Below, in pieces: positions 13,613 to 22,958 of a stretch of 56,860 nucleotides of DNA. Numbering within the stretch: the first letter of the stretch is position 1; each line of letters begins with the position of its first letter. Source of the DNA: Lonepinella koalarum (GTDB taxonomy: Bacteria > Pseudomonadota > Gammaproteobacteria > Enterobacterales > Pasteurellaceae); contig JAUNED010000011.1 of NCBI GenBank assembly GCA_030525745.1, positions 1 through 56,860 of the forward strand. The letters are read 5' to 3'. Position numbers and translations under genes: made by a program. The notes under the pieces were generated by a model. The model was not told the DNA's origin, did no database searches, and saw only the letters and a program-made list of their open reading frames with translations.

Positions 13613-15004
13613 ATGGCAGACGAGAAGAAAAAAGGCGGATTTTGGTCTTGGTTGGGGTTAGGAAAAGAAAAAACGGAAGAACAGCCGCAAGAAACCCTAG
13701 CAGAAAAAGTGGAAAACACTCTTGAGCAAGTAAGCCAAGAAATCGGCGAACTTGAACAAAAAATCGAGCAAGAACTCGATGAGATCAGTGAAAATCTCAG
13801 CGAAGAAAGTAAAGAGGTTATCGAAAATTTCGTACAGTCTGAAACAGAATTATCGGTAGAAGAAAATGTCGTTGAGCCGGTGGAACAAAACCAACTGACC
13901 GCCGTTATTGCCGATAAAAATCTTGATGACACTGCAGATAAGATTGTAGAAAATTCGGTAGAAACTGAAGAAACGCCGGAAGAAAATTTAGAGGAAAACG
14001 AAGCAAATTCGGCAGAAAGTGCGGTCGAAATTCCGCCTGTTTTGGAAGGAAATCCAATTCAGCCGGAAAAACCAAGTGAAGGAGGATTTTTCAGTCGCTT
14101 ACTGAAAGGCTTGGTAAAAACCAAACAAAATATCGGCTCAGGTTTTCGTTCTTTCTTCTTAGGCAAAAAAATTGATGATGAGCTGTTTGAAGAATTGGAA
14201 GAACAGTTATTAGTGGCGGATATTGGCGTGCCAACCACCACAAAAATCATTAAAAACTTGGAATTACACGCTACCCGCCAGCAACTTAAGGACGCAGATT
14301 TGCTCTATCAACAACTGAAAGCCGAAATGGCGGCGATTTTGAAACCGGTAGAACAACCTTTACAAATTGACGGCAGTAAAAAGCCTTATGTGATTTTAAT
14401 GGTCGGCGTGAATGGCGTGGGTAAAACTACAACTATCGGCAAACTTGCACGTCAATTCCAACAACAGGGTAAATCCGTGATGTTAGCAGCCGGTGACACT
14501 TTCCGTGCCGCAGCGGTGGAACAATTACAAGTGTGGGGCGAACGTAATCATATTCCGGTGATTGCTCAAGCCACAGGTGCGGATTCCGCTTCTGTGTTAT
14601 TTGATGCCATGCAAGCGGCTTCGGCTCGCAATATGGATATTTTAATCGCTGACACTGCAGGACGTTTGCAAAATAAAAATAACCTCATGGACGAACTGAA
14701 AAAAATCGTGCGGGTAATGAAAAAATATGATGAAACCGCTCCACATGAAATTATGCTAACCCTTGATGCAGGCACCGGGCAAAATGCGATTAGCCAAGCG
14801 AAACTATTTAACGAAGCAGTTGGTTTGACAGGCATCAGCCTGACCAAATTGGACGGCACGGCAAAAGGTGGTGTAATTTTTGCTATTGCGGATCAATTTA
14901 ATTTGCCGATTCGTTACATCGGCGTGGGTGAAAAAATCGAAGATTTACGCCAATTCAACGCCGATGAATTTATTGATGCCCTATTTACACAGGAACAAGA
15001 ATAG
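13613..15004 (+). CDS. ftsY: Signal recognition particle receptor FtsY
   Basis: The SRP receptor GTPase, which docks ribosome-nascent chain complexes at the inner membrane. Of 463 residues, the first 165 or so form an acidic Glu-rich A domain with an amphipathic membrane-targeting start (GGFWSWLGLG). The NG domain follows, with P-loop GVNGVGKTTTIG, DTFRAAAVEQL, DTAGR and TKLDGTAKGG. The true start is ATG 13613 (MADEKKKGG) with AAGAGAAAAG upstream; the much longer open frame to 13412 overlaps rsmD and is not coding. An uptake word at 14017 falls in the variable A domain. Confidence 0.97.
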   Translation: MADEKKKGGFWSWLGLGKEKTEEQPQETLAEKVENTLEQVSQEIGELEQKIEQELDEISENLSEESKEVIENFVQSETELSVEENVVEPVEQNQLTAVIADKNLDDTADKIVENSVETEETPEENLEENEANSAESAVEIPPVLEGNPIQPEKPSEGGFFSRLLKGLVKTKQNIGSGFRSFFLGKKIDDELFEELEEQLLVADIGVPTTTKIIKNLELHATRQQLKDADLLYQQLKAEMAAILKPVEQPLQIDGSKKPYVILMVGVNGVGKTTTIGKLARQFQQQGKSVMLAAGDTFRAAAVEQLQVWGERNHIPVIAQATGADSASVLFDAMQAASARNMDILIADTAGRLQNKNNLMDELKKIVRVMKKYDETAPHEIMLTLDAGTGQNAISQAKLFNEAVGLTGISLTKLDGTAKGGVIFAIADQFNLPIRYIGVGEKIEDLRQFNADEFIDALFTQEQE

Positions 15005-15013
15005 GGGGAAGGA

Positions 15014-16045
15014 ATGAAAAAACTATTAGTCATTCGTAACGATAAATTAGGCGACTTTGTACTGATTTTTCCGGCATTGGCAATGATTAAAGCTTCTCAG
15101 CCCGAATGGGAGATTACCGCCTTAGTACCGTCTTACACCGCACCTTTGGCACAAATTTGCCCTTACATCGACAAAGTGATTGTCGATAGCAAAGACAAAC
15201 AAAACAAAACGGAATTTGAGCGCACTTTACAAAGCGTAAAAGCAGAAAAATTTGATGCCGTGATCAGCTTTTTCTCCGATTGGTACAATGCAAAACTCAC
15301 TTGGTTGGCTCGCATTCCTTACCGACTGGCTCCGGCAACCAAACTACATCAGTTTTTATATAACCACCGTTTAATCCAACGCCGCTCCCGTTCGGAAAAA
15401 GCCGAATTTGAATATAATGTGGATTTGGCCCGTTATTTCTTGCAAGATCAGCAAATCACCATTCAAGAACCGCAGCCACCTTACTTAACTTTTGCAGAAA
15501 GTGCGGTGGAAAATCAGCGGGTTTTGTTATGCAACAAACTCGGCATTTCCCGCGACAAAAAATGGGTGTTTGTACATAGTGGTTCGGGCGGCTCGGCAAA
15601 TAATTTGTCGTTGTCGCAATATGCGGAACTGATTCAAGGTATTTTAATGCGTTTTGATTGCCAAATCGTCCTCACCGCCGGCCCTAATGAAAGTGAGAAA
15701 GCGCAACAATTAGCCGCCTTAGTTAATCATCAGGATGTAGTAATTTACGACAAAAATGACGGTTTAGTGGATTTTGCACATTCTTTGGCTTGTGCGGGTT
15801 TATTTATCGCCGGCTCTACCGGCCCCTTGCATTTAAGTGCTGCATTAAATGTGCCGACCGTCGGATTCTATCCAAGTCGCCGTTCTGCTACGCCGACGCG
15901 TTGGCGACCAATTAATGCAGAAAACCGCCATATCGCTTTCTGCCCCCCTTTCAAAAAAGAGGTCGAAAAAGATCTCAGTGTGATTGTGATGAAAGAGTGT
16001 TTAAAGGAAATTGCACCTTTTATACAAAAGCAGTGGCAACTTTAA
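15014..16045 (+). CDS. Family 9 glycosyltransferase (ADP-heptose transferase-like)
   Basis: A 343-residue GT-B enzyme. The start KKLLVIRNDKLGDFVLIFPA and the C-terminal block GSTGPLHLSAALNVPTVGFY are the hallmarks of the ADP-heptose:LPS heptosyltransferase family, which extends the lipooligosaccharide inner core on the cytoplasmic face. VHSGSGGSANNLSLSQYAEL lies at the start of the nucleotide-binding half. It begins 10 bases after ftsY with GGGGAAGGA before the ATG and is probably co-transcribed. Which heptose it transfers cannot be told from sequence alone. Confidence 0.85.
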   Translation: MKKLLVIRNDKLGDFVLIFPALAMIKASQPEWEITALVPSYTAPLAQICPYIDKVIVDSKDKQNKTEFERTLQSVKAEKFDAVISFFSDWYNAKLTWLARIPYRLAPATKLHQFLYNHRLIQRRSRSEKAEFEYNVDLARYFLQDQQITIQEPQPPYLTFAESAVENQRVLLCNKLGISRDKKWVFVHSGSGGSANNLSLSQYAELIQGILMRFDCQIVLTAGPNESEKAQQLAALVNHQDVVIYDKNDGLVDFAHSLACAGLFIAGSTGPLHLSAALNVPTVGFYPSRRSATPTRWRPINAENRHIAFCPPFKKEVEKDLSVIVMKECLKEIAPFIQKQWQL

Positions 16046-16054
16046 GTCAACAAT

Positions 16055-16093
16055 TAAAAAAGGCGGTTTAGTTACTCAACTCAACCGCCTTTT
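16055..16093. terminator. Bidirectional intrinsic terminator
   Basis: AAAAAAGGCGGTT and AACCGCCTTTT form a stem with A and T runs on both sides. It lies between the convergent glycosyltransferase and pnuC genes and can serve both. Confidence 0.85.
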
Positions 16094-16103
16094 GGTCAGA
16101 GAT

Positions 16104-16790
16104 TTATGGCTTTTCCGGTTTGGCTAATTTTGTCCAGTTCCAATAGCCATATAGCGAGTTGAGCAAATAAGCGGAATACATTAAATACATTGCCGGGGTT
16201 TCAGACCATAAAATAATGGAAAGAATATTGAGCAAAATCCATAATATCCATTGTTCACGGTAACGTAAGATCATTAATAATTGTGCAGCAACCACGATAA
16301 TTGTTGTTAAACCGTCTAATCCCGTAGAACTGCCACCGGCCCAGTTTAAGGCCTGTACGAATACGAATGTGCCGACAGCAATGGCAGAAAGTAAAATCAA
16401 CCACCCTTGCAGCGTCAAAGACTTAGCGATGACGGCTTGGCTGCCGTTGTCTTTTTGCAAATTTTCTTTCCACAGGAAGTAACCGATAAATTGAGCCGGA
16501 ATATAAACATACAGCACAGTATTCATTTCTCCCAAGAAATTGCTTCCCCAAGCTACATAAAAGTAGGTATATGCAAAAATAAGCCCAAAGAAATAGTTAC
16601 TCACTTTACCTTTACTCACAAATACGACACAAATAATGCCGGCAATCCCGGAAATCATTGCCAGTAAGGAGTTGGGCTCGGTTGATTGGGTGTAAGCCCA
16701 AATTTGAGCTACGACAAATAAGGCGAGCCATAACACCTCAAAAGCTTTCCAACCACCGAAAAATTCATTTTTGATCAATTGTAAATTCAT
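16104..16790 (-). CDS. pnuC: Nicotinamide riboside transporter PnuC
   Basis: A 228-residue inner-membrane protein with about seven helices. PnuC brings in nicotinamide riboside by facilitated diffusion, with trapping by the NadR kinase. V-factor dependent or scavenging Pasteurellaceae rely on this route for NAD. The family's aromatic-rich helices are visible (SNYFFGLIFAYTYFYVAW, YIPAQFIGYFLWKEN, YREQWILWILLNILSII, LNSLYGYWNWTKL). The AT-rich gap upstream (16791-16993) separates it from the divergent ispF, and I see no clear regulatory site in it. Confidence 0.93.
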   Translation of the reverse strand: MNLQLIKNEFFGGWKAFEVLWLALFVVAQIWAYTQSTEPNSLLAMISGIAGIICVVFVSKGKVSNYFFGLIFAYTYFYVAWGSNFLGEMNTVLYVYIPAQFIGYFLWKENLQKDNGSQAVIAKSLTLQGWLILLSAIAVGTFVFVQALNWAGGSSTGLDGLTTIIVVAAQLLMILRYREQWILWILLNILSIILWSETPAMYLMYSAYLLNSLYGYWNWTKLAKPEKP

Positions 16791-16993
16791 AGATTTCCCT
16801 CACAAATAAAAAACAGGGGAATTTTACACCGCACTTTTTTTTAGTCAAATATAAAATACAAAAAAATCAATTTAACATATAAAAAACTTAAATTTGTAAT
16901 TTATTTTTTACATTTATTTTCACTATTGTGATATGTGAGTTCAGTGCAAGAATATGATAAAATTGACCGCAATATTGAAAAAAGGATAAAAAA

Positions 16994-17470
16994 ATGATCA
17001 GAATTGGACACGGCTTTGATGTGCATTCTTTTGGGCAAGATAGACCCTTGGTAATCGGTGGTGTGGTGGTGCCTTATCATACAGGTTTTATTGCTCATAG
17101 TGACGGTGATGTTGCCTTACACGCCTTAACAGATGCTTTGCTCGGTGCAATGGCTTTGGGTGATATTGGTAAATTATTTCCCGATACGGATATGCAATTT
17201 AAAAATATAGATAGTCGCATTTTGCTTCGAGAGGCATTTTCCAAAGTACAAGAGATGGGCTATAAAATCGGTAATGTGGATGTCACTATCATCGCTCAAG
17301 CCCCGAAAATGCGTCCTCATATTGATGCAATGCGTGAGGTTATTGCTGATGATTTACAATGCACTCTTGAGCAAGTGAATGTGAAAGCGACCACAACCGA
17401 AAAACTCGGCTTTACAGGACGTGGTGAAGGTATTGCTTGTGAAGCTGTTGCCTTATTGGTGAAAAAATAA
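16994..17470 (+). CDS. ispF: 2-C-methyl-D-erythritol 2,4-cyclodiphosphate synthase
   Basis: IspF closes CDP-ME-2-phosphate into the cyclic diphosphate, the fifth step of the MEP isoprenoid pathway. The 158 residues are full length. Zn ligands sit in GHGFDVHSF and near [15 protein letters not shown], and the end has [30 protein letters not shown] precedes the ATG. The stop shares its last A with the truD start (TAATG). In many gamma-proteobacteria ispD is immediately upstream; here pnuC takes that place. Confidence 0.97.
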   Translation: MIRIGHGFDVHSFGQDRPLVIGGVVVPYHTGFIAHSDGDVALHALTDALLGAMALGDIGKLFPDTDMQFKNIDSRILLREAFSKVQEMGYKIGNVDVTIIAQAPKMRPHIDAMREVIADDLQCTLEQVNVKATTTEKLGFTGRGEGIACEAVALLVKK

Positions 17471-18468
17471 TGGATTTAGCTTATTTACAAACACCACCAA
17501 AACAGACCGCACTTTTAAAAGCGGAATTTGCAGATTTTATCGTTAAAGAGTATTTAGGCTACGAAATGAGCGGGGACGGTGAATTTGTGGCGGTCAAAGT
17601 CAGAAAAACCAATGCCAATACCTTATTTGTCGGTGAAAAACTGGCCCAATTCTGTGGTGTATCTGCTCGTAATATGGGCTATGCCGGATTGAAAGATCGC
17701 CATGCAATTACCGAACAATGGTTTTGTATTCAGCTTCCCGGTAAACCTACACCGGATTTTTCTCAGTTCAATGTAGAAGGTGTGGACATTTTAGATGTCA
17801 CCCGCCATCATCGTAAAATCCGCACAGGAAGCCTTGAAGGTAACTTTTTTGACATTTTGTTACGCAATGTAGCAGAAACCGATGAACTGAAAGTGCGGTT
17901 AAAAAATCTCGAGAATTACGGCTTTCCGAATTATTTTACCGAACAACGTTTTGGCCGTGACGGGCATAATTTAACGGAAGCTATGCGTTGGGCGAAAGGT
18001 GAAATTCAGGTTAGGGATCGTAAAAAACGCAGTTTCTACCTCTCCGCTGCCCGTAGTGAAATATTTAATTTAGTGGTATCGGAACGAATAAAAATGGGAC
18101 TGGTCGGCCAAATATTGCCGAATGATATTGTACAACTTGCCGGTTCACAAAGTTGGTTTTCTGTTAATGAAACACAAGATTTAAGCCATTTGCAAGAACG
18201 GCTGGAAAAACGAGATATTTTTCTTACCGCACCGCTTATCGGCGAGAAAAATCACTTAGCCTGTGCGCTGGAAAATGAGATTATGGCTCGACACAGTGAG
18301 TTGCAACATTTGATCAAACAAGAAAGAATGAATGCTGCCCGTCGTCCCTTATTAATGTTTCCACAACAGTTTGAATGGTACTTTGAAACCGAAGGATTAC
18401 GATTAAAATTTTATTTGCCGGCCGGCAGTTACGCCACCGCACTTGTGAGAGAAGTGGTTCTGGTTTAA
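17470..18468 (+). CDS. truD: tRNA pseudouridine(13) synthase TruD
   Basis: TruD makes pseudouridine 13 in tRNA-Glu and some other RNAs. In the 332 residues the catalytic Asp lies in [26 protein letters not shown] and [14 protein letters not shown] are further family blocks, and [11 protein letters not shown] is near the C-terminus. Translational coupling with ispF is indicated by the one-base overlap. surE, often the next gene, is absent; a strong hairpin and the convergent yggL follow instead. Confidence 0.96.
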   Translation: MDLAYLQTPPKQTALLKAEFADFIVKEYLGYEMSGDGEFVAVKVRKTNANTLFVGEKLAQFCGVSARNMGYAGLKDRHAITEQWFCIQLPGKPTPDFSQFNVEGVDILDVTRHHRKIRTGSLEGNFFDILLRNVAETDELKVRLKNLENYGFPNYFTEQRFGRDGHNLTEAMRWAKGEIQVRDRKKRSFYLSAARSEIFNLVVSERIKMGLVGQILPNDIVQLAGSQSWFSVNETQDLSHLQERLEKRDIFLTAPLIGEKNHLACALENEIMARHSELQHLIKQERMNAARRPLLMFPQQFEWYFETEGLRLKFYLPAGSYATALVREVVLV

Positions 18469-18523
18469 GCACCAATTGATTTGAATGATCAACCGCCCAC
18501 TAATATCGTGTTTATGATATAAA

Positions 18524-18567
18524 AAATCTGCACCTTAATCAGTTTATGATCACACTGATTAAGGTGC
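18524..18567 (-). terminator. Perfect 14-bp hairpin terminator
   Basis: GCACCTTAATCAGT at 18530-18543 pairs exactly with 18554-18567 across a 10-base loop. On the minus strand a run of six T follows, so it should end the trmB-yggL transcript. It may also stop readthrough from truD. Confidence 0.85.
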
Positions 18568-18620
18568 AAAGTAATATCAGCATAACAAGCCAAAATAGTT
18601 CTTATTGAATTTAGGCAAAA

Positions 18621-18962
18621 CTATGCTTTTGTCGGATAATCCCACCAAATATCAAATAATTCGCTGATTTCGATTTGTTGGAGGCCATTGCTTTCTAACC
18701 AGTTTTTTACCAAAGTGCGGTGATTTTCATCGCATTTTCCGATCTTTTCTAAGCAAACTAACCCTTCCCAGTGTAAGTAGCCACTGCCTTCATAAGCCAA
18801 ACCATTTGGTTGGATAACTTCACGGATAAATTTATCCACAATTTCATCAACTTGTTCGATAGCTGTGCCATCTGCAAATTGCCAATTAACTAAGAAACCA
18901 AGTTCTTGATATTCTGCAAGATGCATTTTTTTACGTTGGCGGGCATTACGTTGAATTGCCAT
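18621..18962 (-). CDS. yggL: YggL family protein (DUF469, 50S ribosome-associated)
   Basis: A 113-residue protein starting AIQRNARQRKKMHLAEYQEL, with GFLVNWQF, EGSGYLHWEGLV and a final FDIWWDYP. E. coli YggL has been reported to associate with the large ribosomal subunit. I use the ATG at 18962; an open frame runs 29 codons further but overlaps trmB. GAGG-type SD AAAAAGAGGAAAAG lies before it. It follows trmB by 25 bases, the usual order. Confidence 0.92.
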   Translation of the reverse strand: MAIQRNARQRKKMHLAEYQELGFLVNWQFADGTAIEQVDEIVDKFIREVIQPNGLAYEGSGYLHWEGLVCLEKIGKCDENHRTLVKNWLESNGLQQIEISELFDIWWDYPTKA

Positions 18963-18987
18963 AGTCTTTTCCTCTTTTTTAGGTGAA

Positions 18988-19746
18988 TTATTCTTGAATA
19001 AAATACAGATCCCACACGCCGTGGCCAAGTTTTTGGCCTCGCTCTTCAAACTTTGTCAAAGGGCGGAAAGCAGGCCGTGGAATATAATCATTAGTCGGCG
19101 AAACGTTACGAATATTGACCGCACTTTCGCAGGATTTCAATACTTCCAACATATGTTCGGCATAATTTTCCCAATCTGTCGCAAAATGGATAAAACCGCC
19201 TTTCATTAATTTTCGGCTGACTATTTCTACAAAGTGCGGTTGTACAATACGGCGTTTGTGATGTTTTGCTTTATGCCAAGGATCGGGGAAAAATAGTTGT
19301 AATCCGCCTAAGCTCTGATCGGCGATGCAATCACGTAAAATTTCTGTGGCATCGTGGCAAATAACACGTAAATTTTTCACTCCCTTTTCTAAGGCATAAG
19401 CTAAACATGCGCCTACGCCGGGAGTATGGACCTCAATACCAAGATAATTTGTGTCGGGGTTTTGTTCTGCCATTTCAACTAAGGATTTCCCCATGCCAAA
19501 ACCGATTTCCAGCACGACGGGATTATTGTTACCATAAATTTCTGCAAAATCAAAGGGAGTCTGTTGATGGTCTAAGCCGTAATCTGCCCAGTTATCATTC
19601 ATCATATTACGTTGGTATTCGCTTAAACGCCCTGTTCTCAACACAAAGCTACGAATTTTACGTTTGTAGCGCCCGTCTTCGGTAAATTCTGCCGTTTCTA
19701 CGGTTTTACGTTTTTGGTCGGCAAAGGTGGTTTTTGCTTCAGTCAT
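18988..19746 (-). CDS. trmB: tRNA (guanine-N7)-methyltransferase TrmB
   Basis: TrmB forms m7G46 in tRNA variable loops using SAM. Of 252 residues, [14 protein letters not shown] precedes the SAM motif [34 protein letters not shown], the diagnostic [19 protein letters not shown] and the C-terminal [17 protein letters not shown] are all present. The start is ATG 19746 with AGGAAAGAG upstream. It is divergent from mutY, and its first steps may be transcribed from the roughly 120-bp gap that contains an uptake word. Confidence 0.96.
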   Translation of the reverse strand: MTEAKTTFADQKRKTVETAEFTEDGRYKRKIRSFVLRTGRLSEYQRNMMNDNWADYGLDHQQTPFDFAEIYGNNNPVVLEIGFGMGKSLVEMAEQNPDTNYLGIEVHTPGVGACLAYALEKGVKNLRVICHDATEILRDCIADQSLGGLQLFFPDPWHKAKHHKRRIVQPHFVEIVSRKLMKGGFIHFATDWENYAEHMLEVLKSCESAVNIRNVSPTNDYIPRPAFRPLTKFEERGQKLGHGVWDLYFIQE

Positions 19747-19869
19747 ATTCTCTTTCCTAAAATCAGTGCGGATTATACGTTTTTTAGTCACGCTTTAAAA
19801 GTGCGGTCGGATTTTAGGGTGTTTTTATGGTAAAATTTTTCTCTTTAATATACGATTTCAGTATAAAAT

Positions 19870-20985
19870 ATGATGAAAGCTCAATCCCATTCCACTGCGC
19901 CTTTTGCTCAATCTGTGCTAGCTTGGTTTGACCAATTCGGGCGAAAACATTTACCTTGGCAACAAAATAAAACCCTTTACGGCGTTTGGTTGTCTGAAGT
20001 AATGTTGCAACAAACACAGGTAGCGACAGTAATTCCCTATTTTGAGCGATTTATTCAAACCTTTCCAAATATCACCGCACTTGCAAATGCACCACAAGAT
20101 GAAGTATTACACCTTTGGACCGGGTTGGGCTATTATGCACGAGCGAGAAATTTGCATAAGGCAGCACAGCAAATCCGAGATCTATTTCATGGTGAATTCC
20201 CCACCGATTTTGAGCAAGTATGGGCATTATCAGGTGTAGGACGAAGCACTGCAGGCGCTATTTTATCCTCTGTGTTAAATCAACCTTATCCAATTTTAGA
20301 CGGGAATGTAAAGCGGGTATTATCCCGTTATTTTGAAATTAAAGGTTGGGCGGGTGAAAAGAAAGTAGAAGATCAGCTATGGACATTAAGTTCAACCGTC
20401 ACACCGCAAGATCGGGTTGCTGATTTTAATCAGGCAATGATGGATATCGGAGCAATGATCTGCACTCGCACGAAACCCAAATGCAACCTGTGCCCGTTAA
20501 GCCAAAAGTGCGGTGCGAATTTAACGGGTTCTTGGGCTAAGTATCCAACAAAGAAACCTAAGAAAACCTTACCGGAACGCAAAAGCTATTTTTTAATTTT
20601 GGCCAATAAGGGGAAAATCGCCTTAGAACAACGTGAAAATACCGGCATTTGGGGTGGTTTGTATTGTTTTCCACAATTTGAAAACAAAACAGAGGTATTG
20701 ACCTATTTAGAAAATCAAGGCATTCGTCAATATCAAGAATGGACAGCATTTCGCCATACCTTCAGCCATTTTCATTTGGATATTTATCCTATTTATGCAG
20801 AAATTGAACCTGAAAATCGAGATAAAGATCGTTCCGATTGGAAAAAAATCAGTGAAAAATCGGCAAATTATCAATCTTTTGTACCAAGTGCGGTCAATTA
20901 TTGGTATGATCCGGAAAACCCTGACGCTATCGGATTGGCAACACCGGTAAAAAATTTATTACTTGAATTTCAAAAAAGGACATAA
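19870..20985 (+). CDS. mutY: Adenine DNA glycosylase MutY
   Basis: MutY removes adenine mispaired with 8-oxoguanine. In 371 residues, the catalytic Glu is in [15 protein letters not shown], the helix-hairpin-helix in [14 protein letters not shown], and the catalytic Asp in [15 protein letters not shown]. The 4Fe-4S ligands follow the Cx6Cx2Cx5C pattern ([17 protein letters not shown]). A NUDIX-like C-terminal domain that reads 8-oxoG follows. It sits 2 bases from yggX, so mutY-yggX-mltC form one operon. The start could be either of two adjacent ATGs. Confidence 0.97.
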   Translation: MMKAQSHSTAPFAQSVLAWFDQFGRKHLPWQQNKTLYGVWLSEVMLQQTQVATVIPYFERFIQTFPNITALANAPQDEVLHLWTGLGYYARARNLHKAAQQIRDLFHGEFPTDFEQVWALSGVGRSTAGAILSSVLNQPYPILDGNVKRVLSRYFEIKGWAGEKKVEDQLWTLSSTVTPQDRVADFNQAMMDIGAMICTRTKPKCNLCPLSQKCGANLTGSWAKYPTKKPKKTLPERKSYFLILANKGKIALEQRENTGIWGGLYCFPQFENKTEVLTYLENQGIRQYQEWTAFRHTFSHFHLDIYPIYAEIEPENRDKDRSDWKKISEKSANYQSFVPSAVNYWYDPENPDAIGLATPVKNLLLEFQKRT

Positions 20986-20987
20986 CA

Positions 20988-21260
20988 ATGGCTAGAACCG
21001 TATTTTGCAGCCGCTTACAACAAGAAGCGGAAGGTTTGGATTTTCAGCTTTATCCGGGGGAATTAGGCAAACGAATTTTTGAGAATATCAGTAAACAAGC
21101 TTGGAGCGAATGGTTGAAAAAGCAAACCATGCTGGTGAATGAGAAAAAACTGAATATGATGAATGCAGAACATCGTCAATTATTAGAACAAGAAATGGTC
21201 AATTTCTTGTTTGAAGGTAAAGAAATCCATATTGAAGGTTACGTACCGCCCTCAAATTAA
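20988..21260 (+). CDS. yggX: Fe(2+)-trafficking protein YggX
   Basis: A 90-residue cytosolic protein linked to iron handling and protection of FeS clusters from oxidation. The family pattern [19 protein letters not shown] is present, with the single conserved Cys in FCSR, then [17 protein letters not shown] and GYVPPS at the end. It lies between mutY, an FeS enzyme, and mltC, as in E. coli. Confidence 0.96.
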   Translation: MARTVFCSRLQQEAEGLDFQLYPGELGKRIFENISKQAWSEWLKKQTMLVNEKKLNMMNAEHRQLLEQEMVNFLFEGKEIHIEGYVPPSN

Positions 21261-21266
21261 TATAGT

Positions 21267-22340
21267 ATGATGAAATTAACGAAATACCTGACTTGGGCAA
21301 TTATTCCCTTTTTATTTGCTTGCTCTTCCGGCAACAATGGCTATGACCAAGATTTTTCTAAAGATACACATGGTTTAGACTTGCTGACAGGGCAATTTTC
21401 TCAGAATATCGATCAAATTTGGGGAGTAAATGAGCTATTAGTAGCAAGTCGTAAAGACTATGTAAAGTATACGGATAGCTATTACACCCGTAGCCATATC
21501 AGTTTTGAAGAAGGTCAAATTATCATTGAAACTCTTAGCAGTCCCGAGCATCTGTACAATGCAATAGTGCATACCCTATTAATGGGATCAGATGCCAGAG
21601 GTATAGATTTATTTGCTTCCGGTGATGTCCCGATTAGTGCCAAGCCGTTTTTAGTCGGACAGGTTGTGGATAATCTGGGTGCAGCCATTACCAATCAAAT
21701 GATTGCCGGCAATTTTGCCAATTATTTATTGCAAAATAAATTACAAAGCCGTCGCTTGAGCAACGGCCGTACAGTGCAATTTGTGACAATCCCGATGATT
21801 GCTAACCACGTTAATGTGCGTGCAAGAAAATATTTGCCTTATATCCGTAAATCAGCACGACAATATAACATTGATGAAAGTCTCATCTTGGGTATTATGC
21901 AAACAGAATCAAGTTTTAACCCTTATGCGATTAGTTACGCCAATGCCATGGGCTTGATGCAAGTTGTGCCACATACTGCAGGACGTGATATTTTCAAAAT
22001 GAAAGGCTGGAGTGGGCAGCCGAATAAGAACTATTTGTTCGATCCGGAGAAAAATGTCGATGCAGGTGTCTCTTATTTATGGCTACTGAAAAATGATTAT
22101 TTAGCCGGTATTACTAACCCTACATCGATGAGATATGCCATGATTTCGGCTTATAACAGTGGAGCCGGTGCAGTGTTACGGGTTTTCCACTCGGATAAAG
22201 TGATGGCAATAGAAAAAATTAATTCATTGTCACCAGAGCAGGTATATCGTATTCTGACTACCAACCATCCATCTGCACAAGCGAGAAACTATTTGTTGAA
22301 GGTGGATAAAGCCCAAAAAAGTTATAGAGGCGTGCGATAG
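21267..22340 (+). CDS. mltC: Membrane-bound lytic murein transglycosylase C
   Basis: An outer-membrane lipoprotein that cleaves peptidoglycan glycan strands to anhydromuropeptides. Of 357 residues, the signal ends at FLFACSS with a lipobox Cys at about 19. The N-terminal domain is the MltC type. The SLT fold has its catalytic Glu in [13 protein letters not shown], followed by [11 protein letters not shown] and [15 protein letters not shown]. Six bases separate it from yggX. The first of two adjacent ATGs at the start is used here. Confidence 0.95.
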   Translation: MMKLTKYLTWAIIPFLFACSSGNNGYDQDFSKDTHGLDLLTGQFSQNIDQIWGVNELLVASRKDYVKYTDSYYTRSHISFEEGQIIIETLSSPEHLYNAIVHTLLMGSDARGIDLFASGDVPISAKPFLVGQVVDNLGAAITNQMIAGNFANYLLQNKLQSRRLSNGRTVQFVTIPMIANHVNVRARKYLPYIRKSARQYNIDESLILGIMQTESSFNPYAISYANAMGLMQVVPHTAGRDIFKMKGWSGQPNKNYLFDPEKNVDAGVSYLWLLKNDYLAGITNPTSMRYAMISAYNSGAGAVLRVFHSDKVMAIEKINSLSPEQVYRILTTNHPSAQARNYLLKVDKAQKSYRGVR

Positions 22341-22359
22341 AAACACCTAAATCTCAATT

Positions 22360-22410
22360 ATCTGCCCCAAAAGTTGAATGTAACCAACCGAATCAGGGGC
22401 AGATTTTTTA
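22360..22410 (+). terminator. Intrinsic terminator of mutY-yggX-mltC
   Basis: ATCTGCCCC and GGGGCAGAT form a nine-base stem with a long loop, followed by a run of T at 22404-22409, 20 bases after the mltC stop. Confidence 0.75.
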
Positions 22411-22546
22411 TTGCCAAAATACCGAGAGATTCGTCTACTCAGGATAGCCTATTAGGATTAATGCAAAAGCAATCTTGCTTTACTTAAATAACATCAAAAA
22501 ATCAATAGTTTTTAGGAGCTGTTTTATTTTGTAGTAAGAAAAGCAA

Positions 22547-22579
22547 AAGGCTGTCAATTTACTCATAATTGACAGCCTT
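22547..22579 (-). terminator. Terminator of the tRNA-Phe/tRNA-Asn unit
   Basis: AAGGCTGTCAATT pairs with AATTGACAGCCTT around a seven-base loop. On the minus strand a T-rich tract follows. It lies 8 bases beyond the 3' end of tRNA-Asn. Confidence 0.85.
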
Positions 22580-22587
22580 CCTAAATA

Positions 22588-22663
22588 TGGCTCCTCCTGC
22601 GGGACTCGAACCTGCGACATATGGATTAACAGTCCACCGTTCTACCGACTGAACTAAGGAGGA
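22588..22663 (-). tRNA. tRNA-Asn (anticodon GTT)
   Basis: A 76-nt cloverleaf on the minus strand. The acceptor stem TCCTCCT pairs with AGGAGGA, the D arm has TTCAGTCGGTAGAA, the anticodon loop CTGTTAA carries GTT, the T arm has GGTTCGAGTCC, and CCA is encoded at the 3' end. It lies 5 bases from tRNA-Phe, so the two come from one transcript. Confidence 0.98.
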
Positions 22664-22668
22664 ATAGA

Positions 22669-22744
22669 TGGTGCCTCGAGGCGGAATCGAACCACCGACA
22701 CGGGGATTTTCAATCCCCTGCTCTACCGACTGAGCTATCGAGGC
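22669..22744 (-). tRNA. tRNA-Phe (anticodon GAA)
   Basis: A 76-nt cloverleaf on the minus strand. GCCTCGA pairs with TCGAGGC in the acceptor stem, the D arm has AGCTCAGTCGGTAGAGC, the anticodon loop TTGAAAA carries GAA, the T arm has GGTTCGATTCC, and CCA is encoded. It is first in the two-tRNA unit. Confidence 0.98.
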
Positions 22745-22901
22745 GCACGCTATTGCGTTAACACGGGGCGTATTAAACCGTTTTTTACGATCCAAGTCAA
22801 TAACTATTTTTTTAAATTTTACAAAATATCGTTCAGTTGGTGGTTTAATATGCAAAGCGTTGAGAAAACAAACAATAAAAAAGCATTCTCTTATTGTCCT
22901 T

Positions 22902-22942
22902 AAAGTGCGGTCAATATTTCATAAATTTTGACCGCACTTTTT
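22902..22942 (-). terminator. Uptake-sequence-pair terminator
   Basis: AAAGTGCGGTCAA and TTTTGACCGCACTTT are two Hin-type uptake words in inverted orientation, forming a stem of about 12 bp with a T run. It ends the OPT transporter transcript. Confidence 0.85.
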
Positions 22943-22958
22943 CCTTTATGAGGTAAAA

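Noticed and set aside
16791..16993. Riboswitch or NadR operator upstream of pnuC
   Set aside because: The AT-rich gap shows no conserved stem or palindrome that I can recognise.
22559..22855. A 98-codon minus-strand frame
   Set aside because: It spans both tRNA genes and their terminator, and is a chance frame.
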